This document shows positions 27,634-35,833 of a stretch of DNA of 64,000 nt, piece after piece. The position numbers and the translations under genes are program-made. The stretch lies in the NCBI GenBank assembly GCA_016710985.1, contig JADJTX010000009.1, forward strand, positions 1 to 64,000, read 5' to 3'. The notes under the pieces were generated by a model that made no database searches, was not told where the DNA came from, and was given only the letters and a program-made list of their open reading frames with translations. Numbering within the stretch: the first letter of the stretch is position 1; each line of letters begins with the position of its first letter. Origin of the DNA: Ignavibacteria bacterium (GTDB taxonomy: Bacteria; Bacteroidota; Ignavibacteria; Tepidaquicellales; Tepidaquicellaceae).

Positions 27634-29031
27634 ATGAAACCTGTTTTCTTTCCGGTGACTATATTGTTTTTTATATTCAGCTGCAGCAATCTTTTCTCTC
27701 AGAATGTATTTGATGTAAGAAGCATGTCAATGGGAAATACTTCAGTATCAAACTCTTATGATATTGATGCATTTAATCAGAACCCGGCTAACATTCTCAA
27801 CCAGAGACTTAATAAAAATTCTTTAATATATTTCAATCTGTTTACAAACGCCGGGCTTTTCACAAGCAGTGATTACCTGTCTCTGGATTTTTATGATGAT
27901 TATTTTACAAAAGATGATAACGGCAATACCCGATATCTTAACGATAATGATAAAGCGAACATTTTAAATGAAGCAAGCAATCAGCAGTCAAACTATCTCG
28001 CCTCGGCAAAAATTTTATCTTTCATTCTTAACACAAAAAATTCAGGCTCATTCGGATTGTCAATTTATGAAAGTACCAACGGCAACTTTATCCCGGGCAG
28101 GGATTTCCTTGAGCTAGTACTTAACGGAAATGAAGCGAATACAACTTACAACCTTTCGTAAAACGAAGTGAATGCTTACTGGATAAGAGAGATCAATGTT
28201 TCCTACGCCCGGAAGCTTAAACTCAAAAGCAATAATTCATTTGATTATATTTCTTTCGGGGTCTCGGTAAAACCTCAGTTCGGACTTTATTATCTTAACA
28301 CTCAGCAGAATGATCTGACGATTTCTACGAATGACACAAATGCGGTTCAGAGTTCGGGCAGAGTCGAATTCTTATACTCCGGTCTGACAGACAACAATGA
28401 TTTTAAATATTCCCTTGGAAATGCAGGGTTCGGATTCGGATTTGATATAGGTGTGAATGCAAGATTAAAGAATGTTTCGAAGAGCGGATATGTCAACATC
28501 GGTCTGAGCGTAACAGATCTTGGTTATATAAGATGGAATAAAAATACAAACTCATATTATAATGACGGCTCATTCATCATTACTGATATTACACAACAAT
28601 CACAGATAGATTCGCTTAAAGATATTATTAAAGGTACAAAGACTCCCGTTCCGGCTTTTACTTCTTCCCTGTCCCCGACTTTAAGACTCGGCATTTCATA
28701 TAAAATAATTGACAGGCTAAAGAATGATTCATTAAATAATGAGCGGGCGACAATTGCCGTTGATTATGTTCAGGGATTGAATGATGATGTCGGCGGCACA
28801 ACAAAACCTATCATAGGCATTGGCGGCGAATATAATTTTTCAAAAGTACTCTCGCCGAGACTCGGTTTTGCTTTCGGAGGTCTCCAGAGCTTTGCGATGA
28901 GCATCGGGCTCGGCATAAATGCGGGACCTGTGATCATAGATATTGGGACTTATAATATTGCCAGCATTTTCGAACCAAACGGAACAACAAAATTATCGAT
29001 GGGGATGGGGATAAAGTTTAAAGTTAATTAA
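27634..29031 (+). CDS. Outer-membrane barrel protein (PorV/FadL-like), interrupted by an in-frame TAA
   Basis: The start MKPVFFPVTILFFIFS gives a signal peptide ending LFSQ; an earlier ATG at 27613 overlaps the lipoprotein gene. Mature sequence NVFDVRSMSMGNTSVSNSYD, then IDAFNQNPANI, matches the ARSMGMGGA...WNPANL pattern that opens PorV/FadL-type barrels. Strands follow to a final GMGIKFKVN. A TAA at 28159-28161 splits it after TYNLS with no change of frame; coding resumes at once (NEVNAYWIREINVSYARKLK). It may be a substitution error or a genuine nonsense mutation. 465 residues if read through. Probable outer-membrane transport or secretion accessory; the lipoprotein upstream is a likely partner. 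Confidence 0.7.
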
Positions 29032-29059
29032 GTTCGTTAAGTTTGTTAAGTTTGTAAAG
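29028..29059 (+). repeat. TTAAGTTnn 9-base tandem repeat starting at a stop codon
   Basis: Three units in register, TTAAGTTCG, TTAAGTTTG and TTAAGTTTG (29028-29054), then a degenerate TAAAG. The TAA stop of the barrel gene (29029-29031) is part of the first unit. The same 9-base unit recurs near 40.2 and 43.7 kb. Confidence 0.7.
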
Positions 29060-29672
29060 TGTCTTATTAAATTAAATTCAGCTGGTCCGAAAAAAAAATT
29101 TTTTACAAGAAGTATCTGAAGGGAGCCGGTTTGAGGGTGCGGGCCTGCCGGGCCGTGAATTGTGGGGAAAGGGGGGGCCCGAAAAGATGAAGTTTTTATT
29201 TTTGTATTATGATGAAAACCTCCAATAGGACCACTTTTTGAACTCCTGGGGTTACAATATAAATCCAACTCAGAAAAAAGGTTGGTAAAAAAAGCTCTCC
29301 GTCACTTTCCCTTTCCCCCTCCGGAAAAAAAGGGTGTTGACATCGAACTGGGAAGTTCTATGATGATTTTTTTATAGTTTGCTTCGTTCAGAATGGGTTA
29401 AATAAATTTAAAAATCGAAAAACTTTCATATTTTTATCTGATGTATTTTATATTTATTTGTAATTTCGTAAATTTAAATAAATATTAATTTATGAAAACT
29501 TTAAATGTTAAAATAAAAAAGATTAAATTGATTTTGAAAATTGGATTGTCAAAAGAGTTTTGTTGAGAAGTGCGATAATAAGTTTTTGGTATTGGGTTGC
29601 GACGAAGATTTGATTGAAACAAATGATTTTACTATCAAGGAAATTGGAACAACTAAATCTTGCAAGTTGGAA
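29060..29672. other. Low-quality or degenerate intergenic sequence
   Basis: No convincing gene. From about 29085 to 29350 the sequence is unlike the rest of the window: long homopolymers (A9 then T6, G7 then C3, A7-A8), a GC-rich patch (GGGTGCGGGCCTGCCGGGCC) and no long frame on either strand. From 29350 to 29670 it returns to normal AT-rich composition, with scraps of coding-like sequence (DLIETNDFTIKEIGTTK) before the DUF433 remnant. The homopolymers suggest poor consensus or a mis-joined contig. Confidence 0.5.
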
Positions 29673-29773
29673 TACTCCCGAATAAAACATAACTAATGGA
29701 AAGAATGAGCGGAGATCCTGTGTTCAGAGGGACAAGAGTTACTGTACAGACATTGTTTGATTCTAAGTCATAA
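29673..29773 (+). pseudogene. Truncated DUF433 domain remnant
   Basis: YSRIKHN, then after a small shift MERMSGDPVFRGTRVTVQTL and FDSKS before a stop. The sequence RMSGDPVFRGTRVTVQTLFD is the N-terminal half of a DUF433 domain, which is usually the antitoxin-like partner of a PIN-type toxin. The C-terminal half (the LxxG...FP helix-turn-helix part) is missing and no toxin gene is next to it. Probably a decayed toxin-antitoxin locus. The next 260 bp to the TonB receptor stop (29774-30035) contains no other feature I can support. Confidence 0.6.
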
Positions 29774-30035
29774 ATTAGTATTGATGGTTTAACTTTTTAT
29801 GGAAATCATTAATGAATCCATTTAGAACTTTATTTATAAAACAATTTCATTCATAATTTTCTGAACTCTAATATCTTCGAAACTAACAATGGAAACAAAC
29901 TCTGTTTCAAAGTCTTCTCAAACTTTAAGATTTGGTAAAATAAAACCTATATGCTATTTTTTGCTTTCCATTTTTTAAGAATGTAAATAATAATACTTAG
30001 AAATAATTAATTCTGTTAATTTTGAAAATTCAGAT

Positions 30036-32411
30036 TCAAAAACCCACTTTAACTTCTCCATAAAAATTACTCGTCGCAGCAGGTATCCAGTACGGTACAC
30101 CATAACTTATATTTCCAGTAGTCTCATACAAAACGTCAAATATATTATTCGCTTTTAAATTCAGCTCCAGACTTTTAAATAAATTTTGCTTAATCATTGA
30201 AGCAAGGTTGAATGACAAGCCCGCATTAACAACAGTGTATGGCTCAATGATTTTGTCTACGTAACCGGGATCGCTTCTTAATTCAGGATTCTTTCTTTCA
30301 TTCTCTGAATTGTCGAGATACTGCTGACCGATTGACTGCAACGAAATGTATGCATTCACTCCAAAGTTGTTCATATAGTTCAATTGAATATTTCCGATGA
30401 AGTTTGGTGTGAGAATGATCTGATTGTCGGAATAATCATTTCCGTAAATAATATTACCGAGTGAATCCGCTCCTACTATCTCAACAAAATCAGTGAAATA
30501 ATTTTGTGAAAGATTCAGATTTCCTGATAAAGAAAAATCTCTTAAAACTTTTTGATCAAATGGTTTTAAATTAATTCCAAGTTCAATGCCCTGATGAATT
30601 GATGTACCGGCATTTCCGACAATCGGCTGTCCGACGTTATCAAGCTGACCGTTATTCACTATCTCATTATCAAAATCCATTAAATATAAATTCAGCTCAG
30701 CTTTGAATTTAGGATCAGTGTATCCAAATCCAAGTTCATAATCAAACATCTCTTCCGGCTGAATAAGCGGATCCTCATAAATTCCGGCTTCTGCATTCAC
30801 GATCCTGAAAGTAGGAACGGAGTACGGATTCTCGGCATCATAAATATCCTTAAGCCGCGGCTCACGCTTCGCGATCGAAAAATTTCCGTATGCGCTGAAC
30901 TTATTTGTAAAATTATAATTCACTCCGAGACGTGGTGTAAAAAAATTATAATCTACATCGAAGTCATATGGTTTGAATTTATCATTGGATAAATTATACC
31001 TGTGATAAACATACTGAAGTCCGAGCATTGCGTTCATTCTATTTGTCACACTGTAAAGCTCATTTGCATAAATTGAGTACGTATTCTTTCCGCCTTCATA
31101 ATAATAGTATTCATAATTCGGAGGCGTCCCCTGCGGAAGCGCTTCGGCAAAGATCACGTTTCCGTAATGTTCCGATTCGTGATATCTTATCTCACCGCCG
31201 ATAACAAGCGTTCCCTTTTCGTCATTATGTTTTATCTGAGCCTTCGGAAACCAGCCGTATGTATTGTTATCGACAGTGAGCTTTGTAACAAAATCACTCC
31301 TTACAATTTCATATCCTTTCCCTTTTTCAAAATAAAATGTACCGTCATCATTTCTTTTATAATATGCCGGATTAAAAGTTGTCGTGTCTGAAACATAAAA
31401 CGGACTCAGCCGGAAGTAATCAAAATCATACCCGTAAGAAACCGGAAACGACGTATTGAAATAACCGTCGCCTCTGATGTAGCTCAGTGTATTAGAAATG
31501 AAAGTGTTTTTGGATGCCTGAATGTTATAAACAAGTTCGTAGTGCGGCTGAAAATAATTATCCGTCTCGTCAGAGTAAGTCAGGTAATTATATTTTCTGT
31601 CGTTGTAAATATCTCCCGTAACTTCCCCGTCAAGATATGGTTTATCCACGCCGATATACGCAAGATGATTTTGTACCGGGCTTCCGTAAAAATTTAATTT
31701 TAAAGTTTGGTTCTTTCCGATGATCTTTCCTGCGCTCAGAAAGTAAGACCAGTTTTTTGACCATGAAAGATCCCTGTAGCCGTCAGTGTTTATATTTGTA
31801 AACTTCCCGTAAAAACCCAAGCCATTTTGTACAACTCCTGAAGAATATTCAAGTGAATACCTTTGAGAGTTATAATTCCCGAATCCCGCTGAAACATTTA
31901 AGAATTTATTTTTGAACATATCGATCGTCCGGACATTTACAACACCGCCGATAGAAGACGAGCCGTAAAGAGCAGTTCCAATCCCTCTCTGAATCTGTAT
32001 CTCTTCAGCCGAAGCAGTAAGATCAGAAATATCCACCCAGTAAACCTGATGATCCTCAGGGTCATTCTGCGGAATGCCATTCACTAAAATAGAAATCCTT
32101 CTTTGATCAAAACCTCTTATCGAAAAGTAAGAGTATCCTACTGATCCACCTGATTCTGAATAAGCGTTTATGCTTGTGTTGCCGTTAAGAAACATCGGCA
32201 GGTCCTGCATCCAGTATTTCTCTTCGATCTCTTCCCGCTTTATATTTTCAAAAGTGATCGGAGTTGATCTCTCGATACCTTTCAATGCATCGACGTCAAT
32301 GGTTTCGGTTTTGTATGTAAGACTGTCATCCGGTTTTTTATCCTGTGCTGATACTGTGACTGACAAAGTGCAGAATAAAAATAAAATACAATATCTCAGC
32401 ATACTCTGCAT
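30036..32411 (-). CDS. TonB-dependent outer-membrane receptor
   Basis: The start is set at 32411 (MQSMLRYC) or 32402, because the signal peptide LRYCILFLFCTLSVTVSAQ begins there. The open frame extends upstream to 32669, but only by translating repeat arrays. Residues about 40-160 are the plug domain (ISILVNGIPQNDPEDHQVYW, IQIQRGIGTALYGSSSIGGV, NVRT), and the rest to about 790 is a 22-strand barrel ending in the C-terminal aromatic VKVGF. Such receptors take up siderophores, cobalamin or glycans using TonB energy. No substrate can be assigned: there is no neighbouring SusD or siderophore gene. The short N-terminal part carries a TETIDVDALKG segment in the TonB-box position. Confidence 0.85.
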   Translation of the reverse strand: MQSMLRYCILFLFCTLSVTVSAQDKKPDDSLTYKTETIDVDALKGIERSTPITFENIKREEIEEKYWMQDLPMFLNGNTSINAYSESGGSVGYSYFSIRGFDQRRISILVNGIPQNDPEDHQVYWVDISDLTASAEEIQIQRGIGTALYGSSSIGGVVNVRTIDMFKNKFLNVSAGFGNYNSQRYSLEYSSGVVQNGLGFYGKFTNINTDGYRDLSWSKNWSYFLSAGKIIGKNQTLKLNFYGSPVQNHLAYIGVDKPYLDGEVTGDIYNDRKYNYLTYSDETDNYFQPHYELVYNIQASKNTFISNTLSYIRGDGYFNTSFPVSYGYDFDYFRLSPFYVSDTTTFNPAYYKRNDDGTFYFEKGKGYEIVRSDFVTKLTVDNNTYGWFPKAQIKHNDEKGTLVIGGEIRYHESEHYGNVIFAEALPQGTPPNYEYYYYEGGKNTYSIYANELYSVTNRMNAMLGLQYVYHRYNLSNDKFKPYDFDVDYNFFTPRLGVNYNFTNKFSAYGNFSIAKREPRLKDIYDAENPYSVPTFRIVNAEAGIYEDPLIQPEEMFDYELGFGYTDPKFKAELNLYLMDFDNEIVNNGQLDNVGQPIVGNAGTSIHQGIELGINLKPFDQKVLRDFSLSGNLNLSQNYFTDFVEIVGADSLGNIIYGNDYSDNQIILTPNFIGNIQLNYMNNFGVNAYISLQSIGQQYLDNSENERKNPELRSDPGYVDKIIEPYTVVNAGLSFNLASMIKQNLFKSLELNLKANNIFDVLYETTGNISYGVPYWIPAATSNFYGEVKVGF

Positions 32412-32484
32412 TAACCACAAAGACACCAAGACACCAAGTTTGTTAATAGTAAAATCCTTAGTGCCTTTGTGCCTTTGTGGTTTA
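32411..32484. repeat. CTTTGTGC-type inverted tandem repeat abutting the receptor start codon
   Basis: TTAACCACAAAGACACCAAG then ACACCAAG (left) faces CCTTAGTGCC then TTTGTGCCTTTGTGGTTT (right), built from 8-base units. The first ten bases of each arm pair perfectly. On the minus strand the array ends in TTAATG, where ATG is the first candidate start of the TonB receptor. Confidence 0.65.
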
Positions 32485-32503
32485 AAAAAAAGTTTAATAC
32501 GTG

Positions 32504-32566
32504 ACTTCGAAGACTCAAAGTCTCTAAGAACATTTACCTTTGAGCCTTTGAGCCTTTGAGGTTTAA
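32504..32566. repeat. CTTTGAGC-type inverted tandem repeat
   Basis: ACTTCGAAGACTCAAAG then TCTCTAAG (left) faces three units CCTTTGAG CCTTTGAG CCTTTGAG followed by GTTT (right). Same 8-base register as the neighbouring array but with GAG for GTG. It lies in the untranslated leader of the TonB receptor gene. Confidence 0.6.
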
Positions 32567-32587
32567 TGGCATTTGTGAAAAAATATC

Positions 32588-32643
32588 TAAATTCAGAAAA
32601 CGTAATTCGTAATTCGTAACTCGTAACTCGTAATTTCTGAATT
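32588..32643. repeat. CGTAATT 7-base tandem repeat inside an AATTCAGAAA hairpin
   Basis: Five 7-base units in register, CGTAATT CGTAATT CGTAACT CGTAACT CGTAATT, are flanked by AAATTCAGAAAA on the left and TTTCTGAATT on the right, an inverted pair. Here the tandem units form the loop and unique sequence forms the stem, unlike the two neighbouring arrays. Confidence 0.6.
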
Positions 32644-32689
32644 AGTAAAAAAAAGCCGGATAGTTTCATTATAGTTTATAGAATAAAAA

Positions 32690-32735
32690 AACGCTTAACT
32701 CTTTTTTGAACCTTTATAAAAAAGAATTAAGCGTT
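32690..32735 (-). terminator. Strong hairpin downstream of the tandem barrel genes
   Basis: 18-base arms AACGCTTAACTCTTTTTT (32690-32707) and AAAAAAGAATTAAGCGTT (32718-32735) with one mismatch and a 10-base loop. On the minus strand the arm ends in a T run, as expected for a terminator of the 34017-32875 operon. It also isolates the TonB receptor leader. The 140 bp between it and the barrel stop holds no supported gene. Confidence 0.7.
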
Positions 32736-32874
32736 AAAAAATTGTTTAATTTCCTTCGCCGGTATTATCCGTGGCAGGTTCTGTGGGTTTGATCTCAGCA
32801 CTCAGTGAAAATGAAAGCACCCCAATTAATATATTTATTTATAAGAACTGATTTTTTTTGCAGTACAAATATAA

Positions 32875-33429
32875 TTAAAACAAAAATGACAACCCACCTA
32901 AAAATGATAGGTGTGTCATGTCGGAATTCTCTATAGGGATCTCATCATCATTTATATGGTATTCTTTATAATTCAATTCCCCTCTCAAAGCAATTTTCTT
33001 ATTCACTAAAAATTTCAGTCCTAAAGCAGAGTTAAATACACCGATATCAAATTTATCTGAATGGTAATAATAAACATATTCAGGATAGCCTGTTCCCGTG
33101 ACAGAATTGCTGAGTCCGTAACCTGCTTTTAGATAAGGAGCAAAACCTGAATTTTCAATTCTGAATGTGTATGAGAGATTACCAATAAAGTTAAATTTGG
33201 GTTCAATGTTTTCAGTCACATTTATATCAAATTGCGGTTCAATGCTGAATCCTTTCTCTATATAGTAGGCGGGAAGAATATTCAAATTGAAGAAAACGTT
33301 GTTACCGGGCGAAGAGAAGCCGCCGTTTATAAGTATGCCGGCTTCCCAGCTGTTTTTAGTGAATTGGGAATAGCCTGTATTATTTGAAATAACTAAAAAC
33401 ACGAATGTTAAAAAAAGAATCTTTTTCAT
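32875..33429 (-). CDS. Small outer-membrane beta-barrel protein (paralogue 2)
   Basis: 184 residues with signal peptide MKKILFLTFVFLVISNNTGY then SQ, and an eight-strand-type barrel: FTKNSWEAGILINGGFSSPG, YYIEKGFSIEPQFDINV, FIGNLSYTFRI, GFAPYLKAGYGLSNSV, and a C-terminal strand ending LSFLGGLSFLF with the outer-membrane Phe. It is clearly homologous over its whole length to the gene directly upstream (27 bp away), a tandem duplication. The family is the small OmpA/OMP_b-brl barrel type. Function unknown; possibly a structural or adhesion barrel. Confidence 0.75.
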   Translation of the reverse strand: MKKILFLTFVFLVISNNTGYSQFTKNSWEAGILINGGFSSPGNNVFFNLNILPAYYIEKGFSIEPQFDINVTENIEPKFNFIGNLSYTFRIENSGFAPYLKAGYGLSNSVTGTGYPEYVYYYHSDKFDIGVFNSALGLKFLVNKKIALRGELNYKEYHINDDEIPIENSDMTHLSFLGGLSFLF

Positions 33430-33456
33430 AATTGAATATTTTTTAATTTTAGTAAG

Positions 33457-34017
33457 CTAAAACAGAAATGACAACCCGCCTAAAAATGAGAGCTGCGTAA
33501 TACTGAAAGATCTGTCTATCTCGGTCACTGAAAGAACGTCTTCCATATTCATATCATATACTATGCAGTTCAATTCGCCACGCAGCGCAATTTTTTTATT
33601 AACTAAATACTTGAGCCCTAAAGCAGAATTAAATACTCCAATATCAAATTTATCAGAATAGTAATTATTGTTGCTGACAGCATTAGAGATGCCATAACCT
33701 GCTTTGAAGTATGGGGCGAAACCTGAATTCCTGATGCCAAAAGTATATGAAAGATTTCCGATGAAATTAAATTCGGGCTCGTTGCCTTCTGTTACACTTG
33801 CATTAAATTGCGGTTCAATGCTAAACCTGTTAAATATATAATATGCGGGAAGGATGTTAATACTAAAATATGCATCATCATCCTGATTTGAATAACTTGA
33901 ATTTGACACAAGTCCGCCGTTTAATAAAACACCGGCTTCCCAGCTGTTTTTAGTGAACTGTGAATAACTTGTGTTGAAAACTAAAAATAAGAATGTTAAG
34001 AAAACGAGCTTTTTCAT
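33457..34017 (-). CDS. Small outer-membrane beta-barrel protein (paralogue 1)
   Basis: 186 residues, signal peptide MKKLVFLTFLFLVFNTSYS then Q, and the same barrel motifs as the following gene (FTKNSWEAGVLLNGGLVSNS, FSIEPQFNASVTEGNEPEFN, FIGNLSYTFGIRNSGFAPYF, ending LSFLGGLSFLF). The paralogues differ mainly in the external loops: this copy has SNSSYSNQDDDAYF where the other has SSPGNNVFF, and it lacks a YPEYVYYYH loop. This pattern fits selection on surface-exposed loops. The two are co-transcribed with a 27-bp gap and end at the terminator near 32.7 kb. Confidence 0.75.
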   Translation of the reverse strand: MKKLVFLTFLFLVFNTSYSQFTKNSWEAGVLLNGGLVSNSSYSNQDDDAYFSINILPAYYIFNRFSIEPQFNASVTEGNEPEFNFIGNLSYTFGIRNSGFAPYFKAGYGISNAVSNNNYYSDKFDIGVFNSALGLKYLVNKKIALRGELNCIVYDMNMEDVLSVTEIDRSFSITQLSFLGGLSFLF

Positions 34018-34352
34018 TTTTGATTATTTTAAATTAAATAAGAAGTTTATTTAATTCTCTTATATCAAAATGAAAAAATTTTCTTTAGATTATTATTTAG
34101 TTTTGAGATGTGATTTTGGGCTAAATTAATAAAAGGACAATTACAATAAAAGGTATTTTATTTCTTCTCGATATTTTTATTCACTTCATTCAATCTCTAC
34201 CTTCCCAAACCGAGGATTGGAAAGTTCGGGGGTCCGGTAAAATTAAATTCATAGACTATAAAAAATAATGATGTAATATTAAATCAAAATAATTATTACT
34301 TAAGAACAATCAGGTTATAACCGGCTCATTTATTCTAAATATTAACTTTCCT
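34018..34352. other. Intergenic region between divergent barrel and glycosyltransferase genes
   Basis: About 335 bp, AT-rich. The only departure is a GC-richer patch around 34200-34240 (CCAAACCGAGGATTGG, TTCGGGGGTCCGG). A 20-codon minus-strand frame there is not convincing. Promoters for both flanking genes must be here; no repeat array is seen. Confidence 0.4.
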
Positions 34353-35186
34353 TTGAACACTGATAATCCCATTGTAAGCATTGTCATCCCAACCAAAAAC
34401 CGGGCTGAGCTTTTGAAAAAATCCATTGAGAGTGTGTTGGTTCAGACCTTTCAGAAATGGGAGATCATCGTTGTCGATGACAGCTCGACTGACAATACCG
34501 GTGATGTGATGACTGAATATATGAAGTCTGATCCGAGAATAAAATATTTCAGAATTCCAAAGAGCAGCACCGAAGGCATTTCTGAATATCTGAATTTTGG
34601 AATTACACAATCGAAGGGAAAGTATATTGCAAGACTAGATGATGATGATATCTGGTGCAGCGGAGTTAAACTCCAAATGCAGGTGGATTTTTTTGATTCA
34701 AACAAAGAATATGTTCTTACAGGCGGCGGAGTCATAATGGTTGATCAAAACGGAACTGAGTTATTCAGATTCTTTAAGAATGAAACAGATGAAAATATCA
34801 GACGAAAAGCTTTGCTTGCCTGTCCGATGGAACATACTACGGTTATGTTCAGAAAGGATGCGGCTGTCAAGACAGGATGTTACGGGAATTACAAAGTTGC
34901 TGAAGACTGGGATTTATTTTTAAGATTAGGGCAGGTCGGAAAGCTTTATAACTTTCAGGAATATTTTACATTCTACCTGCAGGGTGAACAGAATTTATCG
35001 CTGAAAGATCAGGGCGAAGTGGCATTAACAGAAATTAATATTATCAAAGAATTCCGCAAAGATTATCCTTTGTTTATTCTGGGGTTCATAGTTCACTTTG
35101 TTCAGTATCTGTATTCTTTTTTCCCTGAGTTTGTAAAAGAAAGATTTCAGTTCTTGCTGAGATACATAAAAAGAAATTATCTGTGA
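34353..35186 (+). CDS. Family 2 glycosyltransferase
   Basis: 277 residues. The GT-A fold start is PIVSIVIPTKNRAELLKKSI with WEIIVVDDSSTDNTGDVM. The metal-binding DxD region is KYIARLDDDDIW at about residue 95, and the catalytic region includes DWDLFLRLGQVG (ED-x-D type). These enzymes transfer a sugar from a nucleotide-sugar to a growing polysaccharide at the inner face of the membrane. It is on the plus strand and converges on the sugar-phosphate transferase, with a 10-bp tail-to-tail overlap, so it belongs to the surface-polysaccharide locus although separately transcribed. The C-terminal helix (FILGFIVHFVQYLYSFFPEF) may be membrane-attached. Confidence 0.85.
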   Translation: MNTDNPIVSIVIPTKNRAELLKKSIESVLVQTFQKWEIIVVDDSSTDNTGDVMTEYMKSDPRIKYFRIPKSSTEGISEYLNFGITQSKGKYIARLDDDDIWCSGVKLQMQVDFFDSNKEYVLTGGGVIMVDQNGTELFRFFKNETDENIRRKALLACPMEHTTVMFRKDAAVKTGCYGNYKVAEDWDLFLRLGQVGKLYNFQEYFTFYLQGEQNLSLKDQGEVALTEINIIKEFRKDYPLFILGFIVHFVQYLYSFFPEFVKERFQFLLRYIKRNYL

Positions 35187-35833
35187 ATTTTTTCAATATC
35201 TGCTGCAACATGTTTTTTTACAACTGACAATTTCCCGTTTTGATGTTTTGCGGTACTGAGGTCATTCAGAATGGAAGGAATTGTTTTAAGAATAATTTTG
35301 AGATCAAGTAATAGAGAAATATTATTCAGGTAATATTTATCCAAAGCAACTTTAGAAGCTGATGTTATTTTAGTTCTGCCGTTGATCTGCGCATAGCCTG
35401 TAAGACCGGGTTTTACTGAATAGATTTTATTTTCCTCCCTCAGATCAATAAGATCCTTCTGATCAAAAAGAGTCGGTCTTGGTCCTACAAAACTCATTTC
35501 TCCTTTCAGAATATTCAGAAGCTGAGGTAATTCATCAAAGCCTGTTTCTCTCAGAACTTTTCCAAACCGGACATAAAACGTTTCTGGTTTCTTTAATGAT
35601 TCAAATGATCTTACAGGAGCACTCCCGTTCATTGTTCTTATCTTCAGCATTACAAACGGTATTTCATCTTTGCCGACCCTGTATGCTTTATGAAAAAATG
35701 TTCCTTTTGAAGAAGATCTGATGATGATGCCGATAAATATAACCAGGATGAAGAAGACTGCTATACCTATCGCTGAAAAAAATATATCAAATATTCTCTT
35801 TAGAGTAATATATTTAAAAATATTCTTCCTCAT
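35177..35833 (-). CDS. Undecaprenyl-phosphate sugar phosphotransferase (WcaJ/RfbP type)
   Basis: 218 residues: an N-terminal membrane helix (FFSAIGIAVFFILVIFIGII), then the bacterial sugar transferase domain with FHKAYRVGKDEIPFVMLKIR, TGFDELPQLLNILKGEMSFV, GPRP and SVKPGLTGYAQINGRTK. This enzyme starts repeat-unit synthesis by transferring a sugar-1-phosphate to undecaprenyl phosphate. It lacks the extra N-terminal membrane domain of full WcaJ proteins, so it is the short monotopic form. It is the last gene of a tightly packed minus-strand operon and overlaps the radical SAM gene by 4 bp. Confidence 0.85.
   Translation of the reverse strand: MRKNIFKYITLKRIFDIFFSAIGIAVFFILVIFIGIIIRSSSKGTFFHKAYRVGKDEIPFVMLKIRTMNGSAPVRSFESLKKPETFYVRFGKVLRETGFDELPQLLNILKGEMSFVGPRPTLFDQKDLIDLREENKIYSVKPGLTGYAQINGRTKITSASKVALDKYYLNNISLLLDLKIILKTIPSILNDLSTAKHQNGKLSVVKKHVAADIEKIHR

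Noticed and set aside
32412..32669. N-terminal 86-residue extension of the TonB receptor open frame.
   Set aside because: It translates repeat arrays, not protein; the signal peptide begins at 32402-32411.
32746..32838. Minus-strand frame of about 30 codons with a signal-peptide-like start (LIGVLSFSLSA) and a short tail.
   Set aside because: No start codon in frame and no ribosome binding site; too short and unsupported, although a sequence error could hide an ATG.
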